Below are positions 43,390 to 51,637 of a stretch of DNA of 64,000 nt, one piece after another. Origin of the DNA: Paracidovorax wautersii (GTDB lineage Bacteria > Pseudomonadota > Gammaproteobacteria > Burkholderiales > Burkholderiaceae_C); the NCBI GenBank assembly GCA_009912175.1, contig WNDQ01000007.1:38220-102219 (forward strand), given 5' to 3'. Both the position numbers and the translations under genes were made by a program. Each line of letters opens with the position of its first letter. The stretch's first letter is position 1. The notes under the pieces are model-generated. The model saw only the letters and a program-made list of their open reading frames with translations. It did no database searches and was not told where the DNA came from.

Positions 43390-44130
43390 ATGAAGCTCTT
43401 GCGTCAACGACTCCAATGGCTGGCCGTCAGCCTCGTCCTGCTGGCCGCTGCCGGCAGCGCCACCGCCCAGGAGGCGGCCATCCGCAAGGCGCTGCCCGCG
43501 CGCCTGCCTTCGCTGCCCGCCATCGACGAGGTGCGCGAGACGCCGGTCAAGGGCCTGTATGAAGTGCGCATCGGCACCGACCTGCTCTACACCGACGCCA
43601 GCGGCAGCTACCTGATCCAGGGCGAGATGATGGACCTGCAGACCAAGTCCAACCTCACCAAGGAACGCATCGCCGCGCTCACCGCCATCGACGTCGCCAA
43701 GCTGCCGCTGCAGGACGCCTTCGTCACGCGGCGCGGCAAGGGCGAGCGCCAGTTGGTGGTCTTTGCCGACCCCAACTGCGGCTACTGCAAACGGTTCGAG
43801 GGCGAGCTCGCCAAGATCGACAACGTGACGGTCTACACCTTCCTCTACCCCATCCTCGGCCAGGATTCGGTCGAAAAATCGCGCAACATCTGGTGCGCCA
43901 AGGCCCCCGGCCAGGTCTGGGACGACTGGATGCTCAAGGGCAAGACCATCCCCGCCGCCAGCTGCAGCGAGGCCCAGACCGCCACGCTGCGCCGCAACGT
44001 CGAGTTCGGCCAGAAGTACAAGATCGAAGGCACGCCCACACTGCTGTTCGCCGACGGCCAGCGGGTGCCCGGCGCACTCAGCGCCACGCAGATCGAACGG
44101 CTGCTCGCGGCCGCCGCCAAGAAGTCCTGA
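43390..44130 (+). CDS. dsbC: Thiol:disulfide interchange protein DsbC
   Basis: A 246-residue periplasmic disulfide isomerase. The signal peptide is at about 1-29 (VLLAAAGSATAQ). A dimerisation domain follows (about 35-95), then the thioredoxin domain with DPNCGYCKRFE as active site (about 118-128) and the cis-Pro region EGTPTLLFADGQ. It corrects wrong disulfides in secreted proteins and would be kept reduced by DsbD. It is close behind the ubiH-like gene and probably cotranscribed; the M61 peptidase gene follows after 68 bases. Confidence 0.92.
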   Translation: MKLLRQRLQWLAVSLVLLAAAGSATAQEAAIRKALPARLPSLPAIDEVRETPVKGLYEVRIGTDLLYTDASGSYLIQGEMMDLQTKSNLTKERIAALTAIDVAKLPLQDAFVTRRGKGERQLVVFADPNCGYCKRFEGELAKIDNVTVYTFLYPILGQDSVEKSRNIWCAKAPGQVWDDWMLKGKTIPAASCSEAQTATLRRNVEFGQKYKIEGTPTLLFADGQRVPGALSATQIERLLAAAAKKS

Positions 44131-44198
44131 TCCGGCGCCAGCGCCTTGTTTGACGGCTCGGCCACGCCGGCGAGCCGCCCCGATTTCCAACCGCCCTC

Positions 44199-46058
44199 AT
44201 GCTCACCCCCTCGCCCGCGCTGCACTACCGCGTCGAAGCCGCCGACCTCCACGCCCACCTCTACGGTGTGACCTTCACCATCGCGCAGCCCGCGGCCACG
44301 CAGGTCGTGGCGCTGCCCGTGTGGATACCCGGCAGCTACCTGGTGCGCGAATTCGCCAAGAACCTGCAGAACCTGCGCACCAGCCAGGGCCGGCGCAAGC
44401 TCGTGGTGCGCCCGCTCGACAAACACCGCTGGCAGATCGACTGCCAGCCCGGCCAGCCGCTGGTGCTGCGCTACGAGGTCTACGCCCATGACGATTCGGT
44501 GCGCACGGCCTGGCTCGACACGCACCGCGCCTTCTTCAACCCGACCAGCCTGTGCCTGCAGGCGGTGGGCCAGGAAGACCAGCCGCATGCGCTGCAGGTC
44601 GAGCCCTTCGAGGGCATCGCGCAGGGCGCGCTGTACACCGCGCTGCAACCGATCAAGACCACCAAACGCACGGGCTACGGCACCTACCGGGCCGCCAACT
44701 ATGACGAGCTGGCCGACTCGCCCGTGGAGATCGGCGACTGCTGGGTGGCCGATTTCGAGGCCGGCGGCGTGCCTCACCGCTTTGTGGTGGCCGGCGCTCC
44801 GCCTGCCTTCGACGGCCAGCGCCTGATCGACGACACCCGCCGCATCTGCGAAACCGCCATCGACTTCTGGCACCCGCAGCCCCCAGGCAGCAAGCGGCGC
44901 GGCCGCCCGCGCGCGCCGCACGACCGCTACGTCTTCATGCTCAACGCTACCGGCAGCGGCTACGGCGGCCTGGAGCATCGCCACAGCACCGCCCTGATCT
45001 GCACACGCACCGACCTGCCGCAGGCCGGTCAGCAAAAAAACCCGCTCGCGCAGGGCGACGGCTACATCACGCTGCTGGGGCTGATCAGCCACGAGTACTT
45101 CCACACCTGGAACGTCAAGCGCCTGCGCCCGGCCGAGTTCGCGCGCTACGACTACGCGGTGGAAAACTACACCGAGCTGCTGTGGTTCTTCGAAGGCTTC
45201 ACCAGCTACTACGACGACCTGCTGCTGCGCCGCGCCGGCCTGATCGACGACGCCGGCTACCTCAAGCTGCTGGCCAAGACCATCAACCAGGTGCGCCAGA
45301 CCCCGGGCCGCGCGGTGCAGACCGTGGCGCAGGCCAGCTTCGACGCCTGGATCAAGTACTACCGCCAGGACGCCAACACGCCCAACGCCACGGTGAGTTA
45401 CTACACCAAGGGCGCCACCGTGGCGCTGGCGCTGGACCTCACGCTGCGCCAGCACGGCGACGGCAGCGGCACGCTCGACCACGTGCTGCGCCTGCTGTGG
45501 CAGCGCAGCGGCGCGCAGGACGGCGGCGGCCCGATCAGCGAAGCCGACGTGCGCGCGGCGCTGGCCCAGGTGGCCGGCCGCGACCTGGGCACCGAGCTCG
45601 ACGCCTGGGTGCACAGCACGCGCGAACTGCCGCTGACTGAATTATTGGAGAGCGCCGGTGTAACCGTGCAGCGTGATCCGGCCGGCCTGGCCCAGCGCCT
45701 GGGCCTGCGCATCACCGACGGCGACGCCAGCGCACGCACCAGCCCGCGCGTCAGTCACGTGCTGCGTGGCGGCCCCGCCGAAAAGGCCGGCCTGGCACCG
45801 GGCGACGAGTTGCTGGCGGCCAATGGCTGGCGCCTGCACAAGCTCGACGACCTGCTGCTTTACCGCCGCCCCAAAGCCGCGCGCGGCAAGGCCGATGCTC
45901 AAAAAGGCGCCACACGCTACGCACCCACCGAGCTGCTGGTGGCGCGCGACCTGCGCACCTTCACCGTCACGCTCGACTGGCCGGCCGTGGACGAATCGAG
46001 CGTGAACTGGAAGCTGGCCGTGGCCAGCGCCGACCGCGTGCGGGCCTGGCTGGGCTGA
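44199..46058 (+). CDS. M61-family glycyl aminopeptidase with PDZ domain
   Basis: A 619-residue zinc peptidase. The metal motif is SHEYFHTWNVKRLRP (HExxH, about 298), with the third ligand Glu in NYTELLWFFEGFTSYYDD (about 325). A C-terminal PDZ domain (about 505-580) contains LRGGPAEKAGLAPGDELLAA. Bacterial M61 enzymes cleave N-terminal glycine or small residues. No signal peptide is visible, so cytoplasmic or peripheral location is likely. It converges with dtd. Confidence 0.88.
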   Translation: MLTPSPALHYRVEAADLHAHLYGVTFTIAQPAATQVVALPVWIPGSYLVREFAKNLQNLRTSQGRRKLVVRPLDKHRWQIDCQPGQPLVLRYEVYAHDDSVRTAWLDTHRAFFNPTSLCLQAVGQEDQPHALQVEPFEGIAQGALYTALQPIKTTKRTGYGTYRAANYDELADSPVEIGDCWVADFEAGGVPHRFVVAGAPPAFDGQRLIDDTRRICETAIDFWHPQPPGSKRRGRPRAPHDRYVFMLNATGSGYGGLEHRHSTALICTRTDLPQAGQQKNPLAQGDGYITLLGLISHEYFHTWNVKRLRPAEFARYDYAVENYTELLWFFEGFTSYYDDLLLRRAGLIDDAGYLKLLAKTINQVRQTPGRAVQTVAQASFDAWIKYYRQDANTPNATVSYYTKGATVALALDLTLRQHGDGSGTLDHVLRLLWQRSGAQDGGGPISEADVRAALAQVAGRDLGTELDAWVHSTRELPLTELLESAGVTVQRDPAGLAQRLGLRITDGDASARTSPRVSHVLRGGPAEKAGLAPGDELLAANGWRLHKLDDLLLYRRPKAARGKADAQKGATRYAPTELLVARDLRTFTVTLDWPAVDESSVNWKLAVASADRVRAWLG

Positions 46059-46080
46059 ACACGCGGTTCTGACGACGACG

Positions 46081-46518
46081 TCAGAACTGCATCGGAATGG
46101 TCACCGGCCCGTCGTTGAGCAACTCGACCTGCATGTCGGCCGCGAATTGCCCGGTCTCGACCTGCGGGTGCAGCCGGCGCGCCTGCGCCACGGCGTAGTC
46201 GTACAGGCGCCGCCCGTCTTCCGGGCTGGCCGCACCGGTAAAACTCGGCCGGTTGCCGCCCGCAACGTCGGCGGCCAGCGTGAACTGGCTGACGATCAGC
46301 AAACCCCCGCCCACGTCCTGCACGCTGCGGTTCATCTTGCCGGCCTCGTCGGCAAAGATGCGCAGCTTGAGCAACTTGGCCAGCAGCTTGTCGGCATTCG
46401 CCTCGGTGTCGCCACGCTCGGCGCACAGCAGCACCAGCAGGCCGGCACCGATCGCGCCGATGACCTCGCCTTGCACGCTGACACGGGCGCGGCTCACGCG
46501 CTGAACGACTGCTTTCAT
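46081..46518 (-). CDS. dtd: D-aminoacyl-tRNA deacylase
   Basis: A 145-residue homodimeric enzyme that removes D-amino acids, and glycine from mischarged tRNA-Ala. The N-terminal [18 protein letters not shown], the central [17 protein letters not shown] (with the catalytic Thr/Ser region) and the C-terminal Gly-cisPro motif GPVTIPMQF are all present. The position near tyrS is common, since the enzyme was first known as a D-Tyr-tRNA deacylase. Confidence 0.95.
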   Translation of the reverse strand: MKAVVQRVSRARVSVQGEVIGAIGAGLLVLLCAERGDTEANADKLLAKLLKLRIFADEAGKMNRSVQDVGGGLLIVSQFTLAADVAGGNRPSFTGAASPEDGRRLYDYAVAQARRLHPQVETGQFAADMQVELLNDGPVTIPMQF

Positions 46519-46545
46519 GGGAATGTCCGAAGGTGTGCGGCGGCT

Positions 46546-47487
46546 CTACAGCAGGTCGCCCAGTTGGCCATGCGCCTGGGGTTCGCTGCCGTCGGGCAGG
46601 ATCTGCACCGTCACGACCAGGCCGGGCACGGCCGCCAGCAGCGCCTGCTCGACGGCCTGGCGCACGCCGTCGGCCTGCGCCAGCGTCCATGACGACGGCA
46701 GATGCAGGTGCACGTCGGCAAAACGGCGGGCGCCCGCGCGCCGGGTCTGCAGGTGGTTGAAATGCAGGCCGGGCTGGTCAAAGCCCGCCAGCACCTCGGC
46801 AATGCGCTGGTTGAGTTCCGGCTCGAGCGCCTGGTCCATCAGGCCCTGCACGGAGCGCCACAGCAGCCGCCCACCAGCCCACAAGATGTTGAGCGCCACC
46901 AGCGCGGCCAGCAGCGGATCAAGCCACAGCCAGCCGGTCAGCACCGCCAGCAGCACCCCCAGGATGACGGCCGCCGAGGTCCAGACATCGGTCAGCAGAT
47001 GGTGGGCGTCGCCCTCCAGCGCCATCGACCGGTGCACCCGCGCGGCGCGCAGCATGGCCCAGGCCATGCCGGCATTGCGCAGCGAGCTCACGCCCGCCAG
47101 CGCCAGGCCCCAGCCTGGCTGCGCCACGGGCCGCAGGTCGGACAAGCGGCGGCCGGCCGCCCACAGGATGGCCGCGGCCGCGGCCATGATGAGCAGGCCC
47201 TCGAAGCCCGACGAAAAATACTCGGCCTTCTCGTGGCCATACGGGTGGCTGTCGTCGGCCGGGCGCTGGGCCACCGCCAGCATCAGCAGCGCGAACACCG
47301 CGCCGGCCAGGTTGACGAAAGACTCCATCGCATCCGACAGCAGCGCGACCGAACCGGTCAGCGCCCAGGCTCCGGTCTTGAGCCCGATGGTGACCACGGC
47401 CACCGCCACCGACAGCTGCAGCAGCCGGCGCGGGCTGGACCAGCCCGTCTGGGGCGCGGCAGCAGGCGGGATGGACGGTGCGGTCAT
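46546..47487 (-). CDS. Cation diffusion facilitator family transporter
   Basis: A 313-residue CDF exporter with six helices and a C-terminal cytoplasmic domain. Metal-site motifs: ALLSDAMESFVNLAG (Ser-Asp-x3-Glu-type, about 45-60) and DAHHLLTDVWTSAAV (His/Asp site, about 165-180). Such proteins export Zn2+, Fe2+ or Co2+ in exchange for protons. It lies between dtd and tyrS on the same strand, with 23 bases to tyrS. The start at 47487 is chosen from the family N-terminus; the frame is open upstream but overlaps tyrS. Confidence 0.88.
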   Translation of the reverse strand: MTAPSIPPAAAPQTGWSSPRRLLQLSVAVAVVTIGLKTGAWALTGSVALLSDAMESFVNLAGAVFALLMLAVAQRPADDSHPYGHEKAEYFSSGFEGLLIMAAAAAILWAAGRRLSDLRPVAQPGWGLALAGVSSLRNAGMAWAMLRAARVHRSMALEGDAHHLLTDVWTSAAVILGVLLAVLTGWLWLDPLLAALVALNILWAGGRLLWRSVQGLMDQALEPELNQRIAEVLAGFDQPGLHFNHLQTRRAGARRFADVHLHLPSSWTLAQADGVRQAVEQALLAAVPGLVVTVQILPDGSEPQAHGQLGDLL

Positions 47488-47510
47488 GCGAAGGAAAAGG
47501 AAGCGGCCGC

Positions 47511-48788
47511 TCAGGCCAGCATCACCCGCGCGAACTTGCGTTTGCCGACCTGCACCACGTAGGTGCCGGCCTCCAGCTTCAGCCCCTTGTCGCTGATCAC
47601 CGAGGAATCGACGCGCACGCCGCCGCCGTCGATCAGGCGGTGGGCCTCGGAGGTCGAGGGCGCCAGGCCCGCCTGCTTGAGCACCTGGCCGATGCCCAGC
47701 GGCGCGCCCGAGAGCGCCACCTCGGGAATGTCGTCGGGCACGCCGCCCTTGCTGCGGTTGATGAAGTCCTGCTCGGCCGCGTCGGCCGCCGCCGCGCTGT
47801 GAAAGCGCGCCGTGATCTCCTTGGCCAGCGCCACCTTGGCGTCCTTGGGATTGCGCCCGCCCGCGACCTCGGCCTTGAGCGCGGCGATCTCGGCCAGGCT
47901 CTTGAACGACAGCAGCGTGTACCAGTCCCACATCAGCGTGTCCGAGATGCTCAGCACCTTGGCGAACATGGTGTTGGCGTCCTCGGTGATGCCGATGTAG
48001 TTGTGCTTGGACTTGGACATCTTGTGCTCGCCGTCCAGGCCCACCAGCAGCGGCATGGTGAGCACACACTGCGGCTCCTGCCCGTATTCCTGCTGCAGAT
48101 GGCGGCCCATGAGCAGGTTGAACTTCTGGTCGGTGCCGCCCAGTTCCAGGTCGCTCTTGAGCGCGACCGAATCGTAGCCCTGCAGCAGCGGGTAGAGGAA
48201 TTCGTGCAGGCTGATCGAATTGCCTTCGGTGAAGCGCTGGTGGAAGTCGTTGCGCTCCATCATGCGCGCCACCGTGTACTTGGCCGACAGTTGGATCAGG
48301 CCGCGCGTGCCCAGCGGGTCGCACCACTCGCTGTTGTAGCGCACCTCGGTGCGGGCCGGGTCCAGCACCTTGGCGGCCTGGGTGTAGTAGGTTTCGGCGT
48401 TGACCTTGATCTGCTCGGGCGTGAGCGGCGGGCGCGTGCTGTTGCGGCCTGAGGGGTCGCCGATCAGCGTGGTGAAGTCGCCGATCAGGAAGATCACCTG
48501 GTGGCCCAGGTCCTGCAGCTGGCGCATCTTGTTGAGCACCACGGTGTGGCCGATGTGAATGTCGGGTGCCGTCGGGTCCAGGCCGAGCTTGATGCGCAGC
48601 GGCACGCCCGTGGCCTGCGAGCGCGCCAGCTTGCGCACCCAGTCCTCCTGGGGGATGAGTTCCTCGCAGCCGCGCAGGCTGACCGCCAGCGCCTCCTGCA
48701 CCTGGTCCGTCACCGGATACACCTGGCCTCCCGCTGCGCCAGGGGTGGCGTGTCCTACAGGATGCGCAGATGCTTGCTCTTGACTCAT
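47511..48788 (-). CDS. tyrS: Tyrosyl-tRNA synthetase
   Basis: A 425-residue class I enzyme. HIGH is in [12 protein letters not shown] (about 75-86), KMSKS in [12 protein letters not shown] (about 250), and a C-terminal S4-type tRNA-binding domain follows (about 355-425). It belongs to the TyrZ-like group that is common in beta-proteobacteria. The ATG at 48788 gives the expected start; the frame is open to 48938 without similarity. It is divergent from the M23 peptidase gene. Confidence 0.95.
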   Translation of the reverse strand: MSQEQASAHPVGHATPGAAGGQVYPVTDQVQEALAVSLRGCEELIPQEDWVRKLARSQATGVPLRIKLGLDPTAPDIHIGHTVVLNKMRQLQDLGHQVIFLIGDFTTLIGDPSGRNSTRPPLTPEQIKVNAETYYTQAAKVLDPARTEVRYNSEWCDPLGTRGLIQLSAKYTVARMMERNDFHQRFTEGNSISLHEFLYPLLQGYDSVALKSDLELGGTDQKFNLLMGRHLQQEYGQEPQCVLTMPLLVGLDGEHKMSKSKHNYIGITEDANTMFAKVLSISDTLMWDWYTLLSFKSLAEIAALKAEVAGGRNPKDAKVALAKEITARFHSAAAADAAEQDFINRSKGGVPDDIPEVALSGAPLGIGQVLKQAGLAPSTSEAHRLIDGGGVRVDSSVISDKGLKLEAGTYVVQVGKRKFARVMLA

Positions 48789-48801
48789 TTTTTGGATCGG
48801 G

Positions 48802-48829
48802 TTGAAAAAAACAGGCTGATGGGTATACT
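48802..48829 (+). promoter_or_regulatory. Sigma-70 promoter for the M23 peptidase gene
   Basis: TTGAAA (48802-48807), a 16-base spacer and TATACT (48824-48829) form a near-consensus promoter reading toward the M23 gene, leaving a leader of about 140 bases. It lies directly upstream of the tyrS start on the other strand, so the tyrS and M23 promoters share this 191-bp gap. Confidence 0.65.
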
Positions 48830-48979
48830 TTGGCAGCAGTTTTGCGCCTGAACCCGACATTCTAGAGCCACTCGGTTTCGAAGGATCTCGTCCCTCCTGG
48901 CAGGCGTTCTCCCCCTTGTTTTCGGCACCATCGGCCACGTGGCCGCTCCTGTTTTCAGGATTTCTCAGGGACCATCGCG

Positions 48980-50352
48980 TTGAATCAGGCTCGTTTCATT
49001 TCTCTTCAAGCCCTTTCCGGCGCGTTCACCCGATACGTCCACAACCATCCCAAGAGTTTGTCGGCCATGATGGCCGCCGCCATGCTCACCAGCGGCGCGA
49101 CCGCCTTTGCCGTCGCTACCCTGGGCCCCGACGCCTCCGACCTGCCCGTGCACCAGGTGCTCGAAGCCGTCACGCCGCAGGTCACCGAACTGGCCCCGCT
49201 GTCGGCCGCCGACTTGCTGCCCTTCACGCTCTACCGGACCGAGTCCGTGCGCAGCGGCGACTCGGTCGACTCGCTACTCGCACGCCTGGGCGTGGCCGAC
49301 AGCGCAGCGGCCGCCTTCATGCGCCGTGACGCCACCGTGCGCCAGCAGATCCTGGCGCGCGCCGGCCGCACCGTGAACGCCGAGACCGACGACAGCAACC
49401 GGCTGACCAAGCTCACCGTGCGCTACGTCGACGACAACAGCGGCAATTTCAAGCGCCTGGTGATCACGCCCACACCCAGACAGCCAGCGAACGCCGATTC
49501 GCCGCCCGCGTCGAGACCGCCCCCCTGGTCGCGACCGAGCGGCTCGGTGGCGGCAACATCACCAGCTCGCTGTTCGCCGCCATGGACGCGGCGCGCCTGC
49601 CCGACAGCCTGACCACGCAGTTCGCCGAAATCTTCGGCAACAAGATCGACTTCCACAACGACCTGCGCAAGGACGACCGCTTCTCCATCGTCTACGAAGC
49701 GCTGGAGGCCGATGGCGAGCCGATGAGCACCGGCCGCATCCTGTCGGCCGAATTCGTCAACCGCGGCACGACCTACAACGCCACCTGGTTCCAGGCCTCG
49801 CCCGGCGACAAGGGCGGCTATTACGGCTTCGACGGCGAGAGCCTGCAGAGCAGCTATCTGAGCAGCCCGCTGGCCTTCTCGCGCGTGACCAGCGGCTTCT
49901 CGCGGCGCTTCCACCCCATCCAGCAGCAGTGGAAAGCCCACACCGGTGTCGACCTGGGCGCGCCCACCGGCACCCCCATCCGCACCGTGGGCGACGGCGT
50001 GGTCGAATTCGCCGGCCGCCAGACCGGCTACGGCAACGTGGTCTTCATCAAGCACAACGCCGCCCAGACCACGGTCTACGCCCACATGAGCAAGATCAAC
50101 GTGAAAGCGGGCCAGAAAGTTGCCCAAGGCGACAACATCGGCCTGGTCGGGGCCACCGGCTGGGCCACCGGCCCGCACCTGCACCTCGAACTGCGCGTCA
50201 ACGGCGAATTCCGCGACCCGATGACCATCACCCAGTACAGCGAAGGCCGCAAACTACCGGCCACGGCCCGCGCGGCCTTCGACCGGCAGGTCGCCATGGC
50301 GCGCGTCAACCTCAACGCCGCCGCGGCCCTGCAGACCGCCAGCGCCCAGTAG
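48980..50352 (+). pseudogene. M23-family metallopeptidase with an apparent single-base frameshift
   Basis: The reading starts with TTG at 48980 after CAGGGA, giving [20 protein letters not shown], a membrane anchor (SAMMAAAMLTSGATAFAVAT), a LysM-like/OapA region and RLVIT at about 49465. There the frame breaks; the homologous sequence goes on as FAARVETAPLVATERLGG in another frame from about 49485. The catalytic LytM domain then has GFSRRFHPIQQQWKAHTGVD and PHLHLEL with the zinc ligands intact and ends at 50352. One missing base between 49455 and 49480 would restore a 457-residue protein. It cuts peptidoglycan cross-links, and as a usually kept gene it suggests sequence error as much as decay. 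Confidence 0.8.
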
Positions 50353-50380
50353 CACGGGGCACGCCCCGCAGCCCGTCCCG

Positions 50381-50421
50381 GCAGCCTTTCGCCCCCCGCG
50401 AAACGGCTGCTTTCTTTTTTG
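50381..50421 (+). terminator. Rho-independent terminator after the M23 gene
   Basis: GCAGCC-TTTCGC pairs with GCGAAAC-GGCTGC over a C-rich loop, followed by TTTCTTTTTT. It ends only 11 bases before the anmK start, so anmK transcription must begin within it or depend on read-through. Confidence 0.75.
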
Positions 50422-50431
50422 CAGCGCCGCC

Positions 50432-51607
50432 ATGACCTCGACCGTTTCCAACGCCCCCGCCACGCTCTACATCGGCCTGATGTCCGGCACCTCGATGGAC
50501 GGCGTCGACGCGGTCCTGGCCACCCTCGACGACAGCGCGGGCGCCCCGGCGCTGCAGGTGCTGCAGCACGTCAGCGCCAGCCTGCCGGCCGCGCTGCGCG
50601 CCGAGCTGATGGCGCTCAACCAGCCGGGCGACAACGAACTGCACCGCGCGGCCCTGGCCGCCAACGGCCTGGTGCGCGTGTATGCCGACGCCACCCAGGC
50701 CCTGCTGCGCCAGGCCGATGTGCCGGCGCACCGCGTGCGGGCCATCGGCGCGCATGGCCAGACGGTGCGGCACCGGCCCGGCGCCCAGGCTGGCGGCACG
50801 GATGCCACCGGCTACACCCTTCAACTCAACAACCCCGCGCTGCTGGCCGAGCTGACCGGCATCGACGTGGTGGCCGATTTCCGCAGCCGCGACGTGGCTG
50901 CGGGCGGCCAGGGCGCGCCGCTGGTGCCGGCCTTTCACCAGCAGTTGTTTGCCCGGCCCGACGTCGATGTCGCCGTGCTCAACCTGGGCGGCATCGCCAA
51001 CCTGACCTTGCTGCCCGCCCGGCCCGGCGCAGATGTGCTGGGCTTCGACTGCGGGCCCGCCAATGCGCTGATGGACCACTGGATCGCGCAGCACCGCCAG
51101 CATCCCTTCGACGTGGACGGCCAGTGGGCCGCAGGCGGCCGCGTCCAGCCCGCCTTGCTGGCCGCGCTGCTCGGCGAGCCGTATTTCCGGCAAGCGCCGC
51201 CCAAAAGCACGGGACGCGACCTGTTCCACGCCGCCTGGCTGCAGACCCACCTCGACGCCTTGCCGCCACTGGATGCGCAAGACGTGCAAGCGACGCTGCT
51301 GGCGCTGACGGTGCAAAGCATCACCCGGGACCTGCAACGCCACCTGCCGCACTGCGCGCAGTTGCTGGTGTGCGGCGGCGGCGCGCTCAACGGCGCGCTC
51401 ATGCGGGAGCTGGCGGCCGCGCTGGCGCAAAACGGCATGCAGACCACGGTCGGCAGCACGGCCAGCCAGGGCCTGCCGCCGCTGCAAGTCGAAGCCGCCG
51501 CCTTCGCCTGGCTGGCCCATCAGGCCCTGCAAGGCAGGCCCGGCAACCTGCCCTCGGTCACCGACGCGGCCGGGCCGCGTGTGCTGGGCGCAATCTATCC
51601 GGCCTAG
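50432..51607 (+). CDS. anmK: Anhydro-N-acetylmuramic acid kinase
   Basis: A 391-residue kinase of the sugar kinase/actin fold. The start signature is YIGLMSGTSMDGVDAVL (about 11-27), with LNLGGIANLTLL (about 180) and the second phosphate loop LLVCGGGALNGALM (about 310). It phosphorylates 1,6-anhydro-MurNAc while opening the anhydro ring, recycling murein. The position next to an M23 peptidase and tyrS is usual in Burkholderiales. Converges with gcd. Confidence 0.93.
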   Translation: MTSTVSNAPATLYIGLMSGTSMDGVDAVLATLDDSAGAPALQVLQHVSASLPAALRAELMALNQPGDNELHRAALAANGLVRVYADATQALLRQADVPAHRVRAIGAHGQTVRHRPGAQAGGTDATGYTLQLNNPALLAELTGIDVVADFRSRDVAAGGQGAPLVPAFHQQLFARPDVDVAVLNLGGIANLTLLPARPGADVLGFDCGPANALMDHWIAQHRQHPFDVDGQWAAGGRVQPALLAALLGEPYFRQAPPKSTGRDLFHAAWLQTHLDALPPLDAQDVQATLLALTVQSITRDLQRHLPHCAQLLVCGGGALNGALMRELAAALAQNGMQTTVGSTASQGLPPLQVEAAAFAWLAHQALQGRPGNLPSVTDAAGPRVLGAIYPA

Positions 51608-51637
51608 CACGACAGTCAAGCGGGGTGCGAAGGGCGT

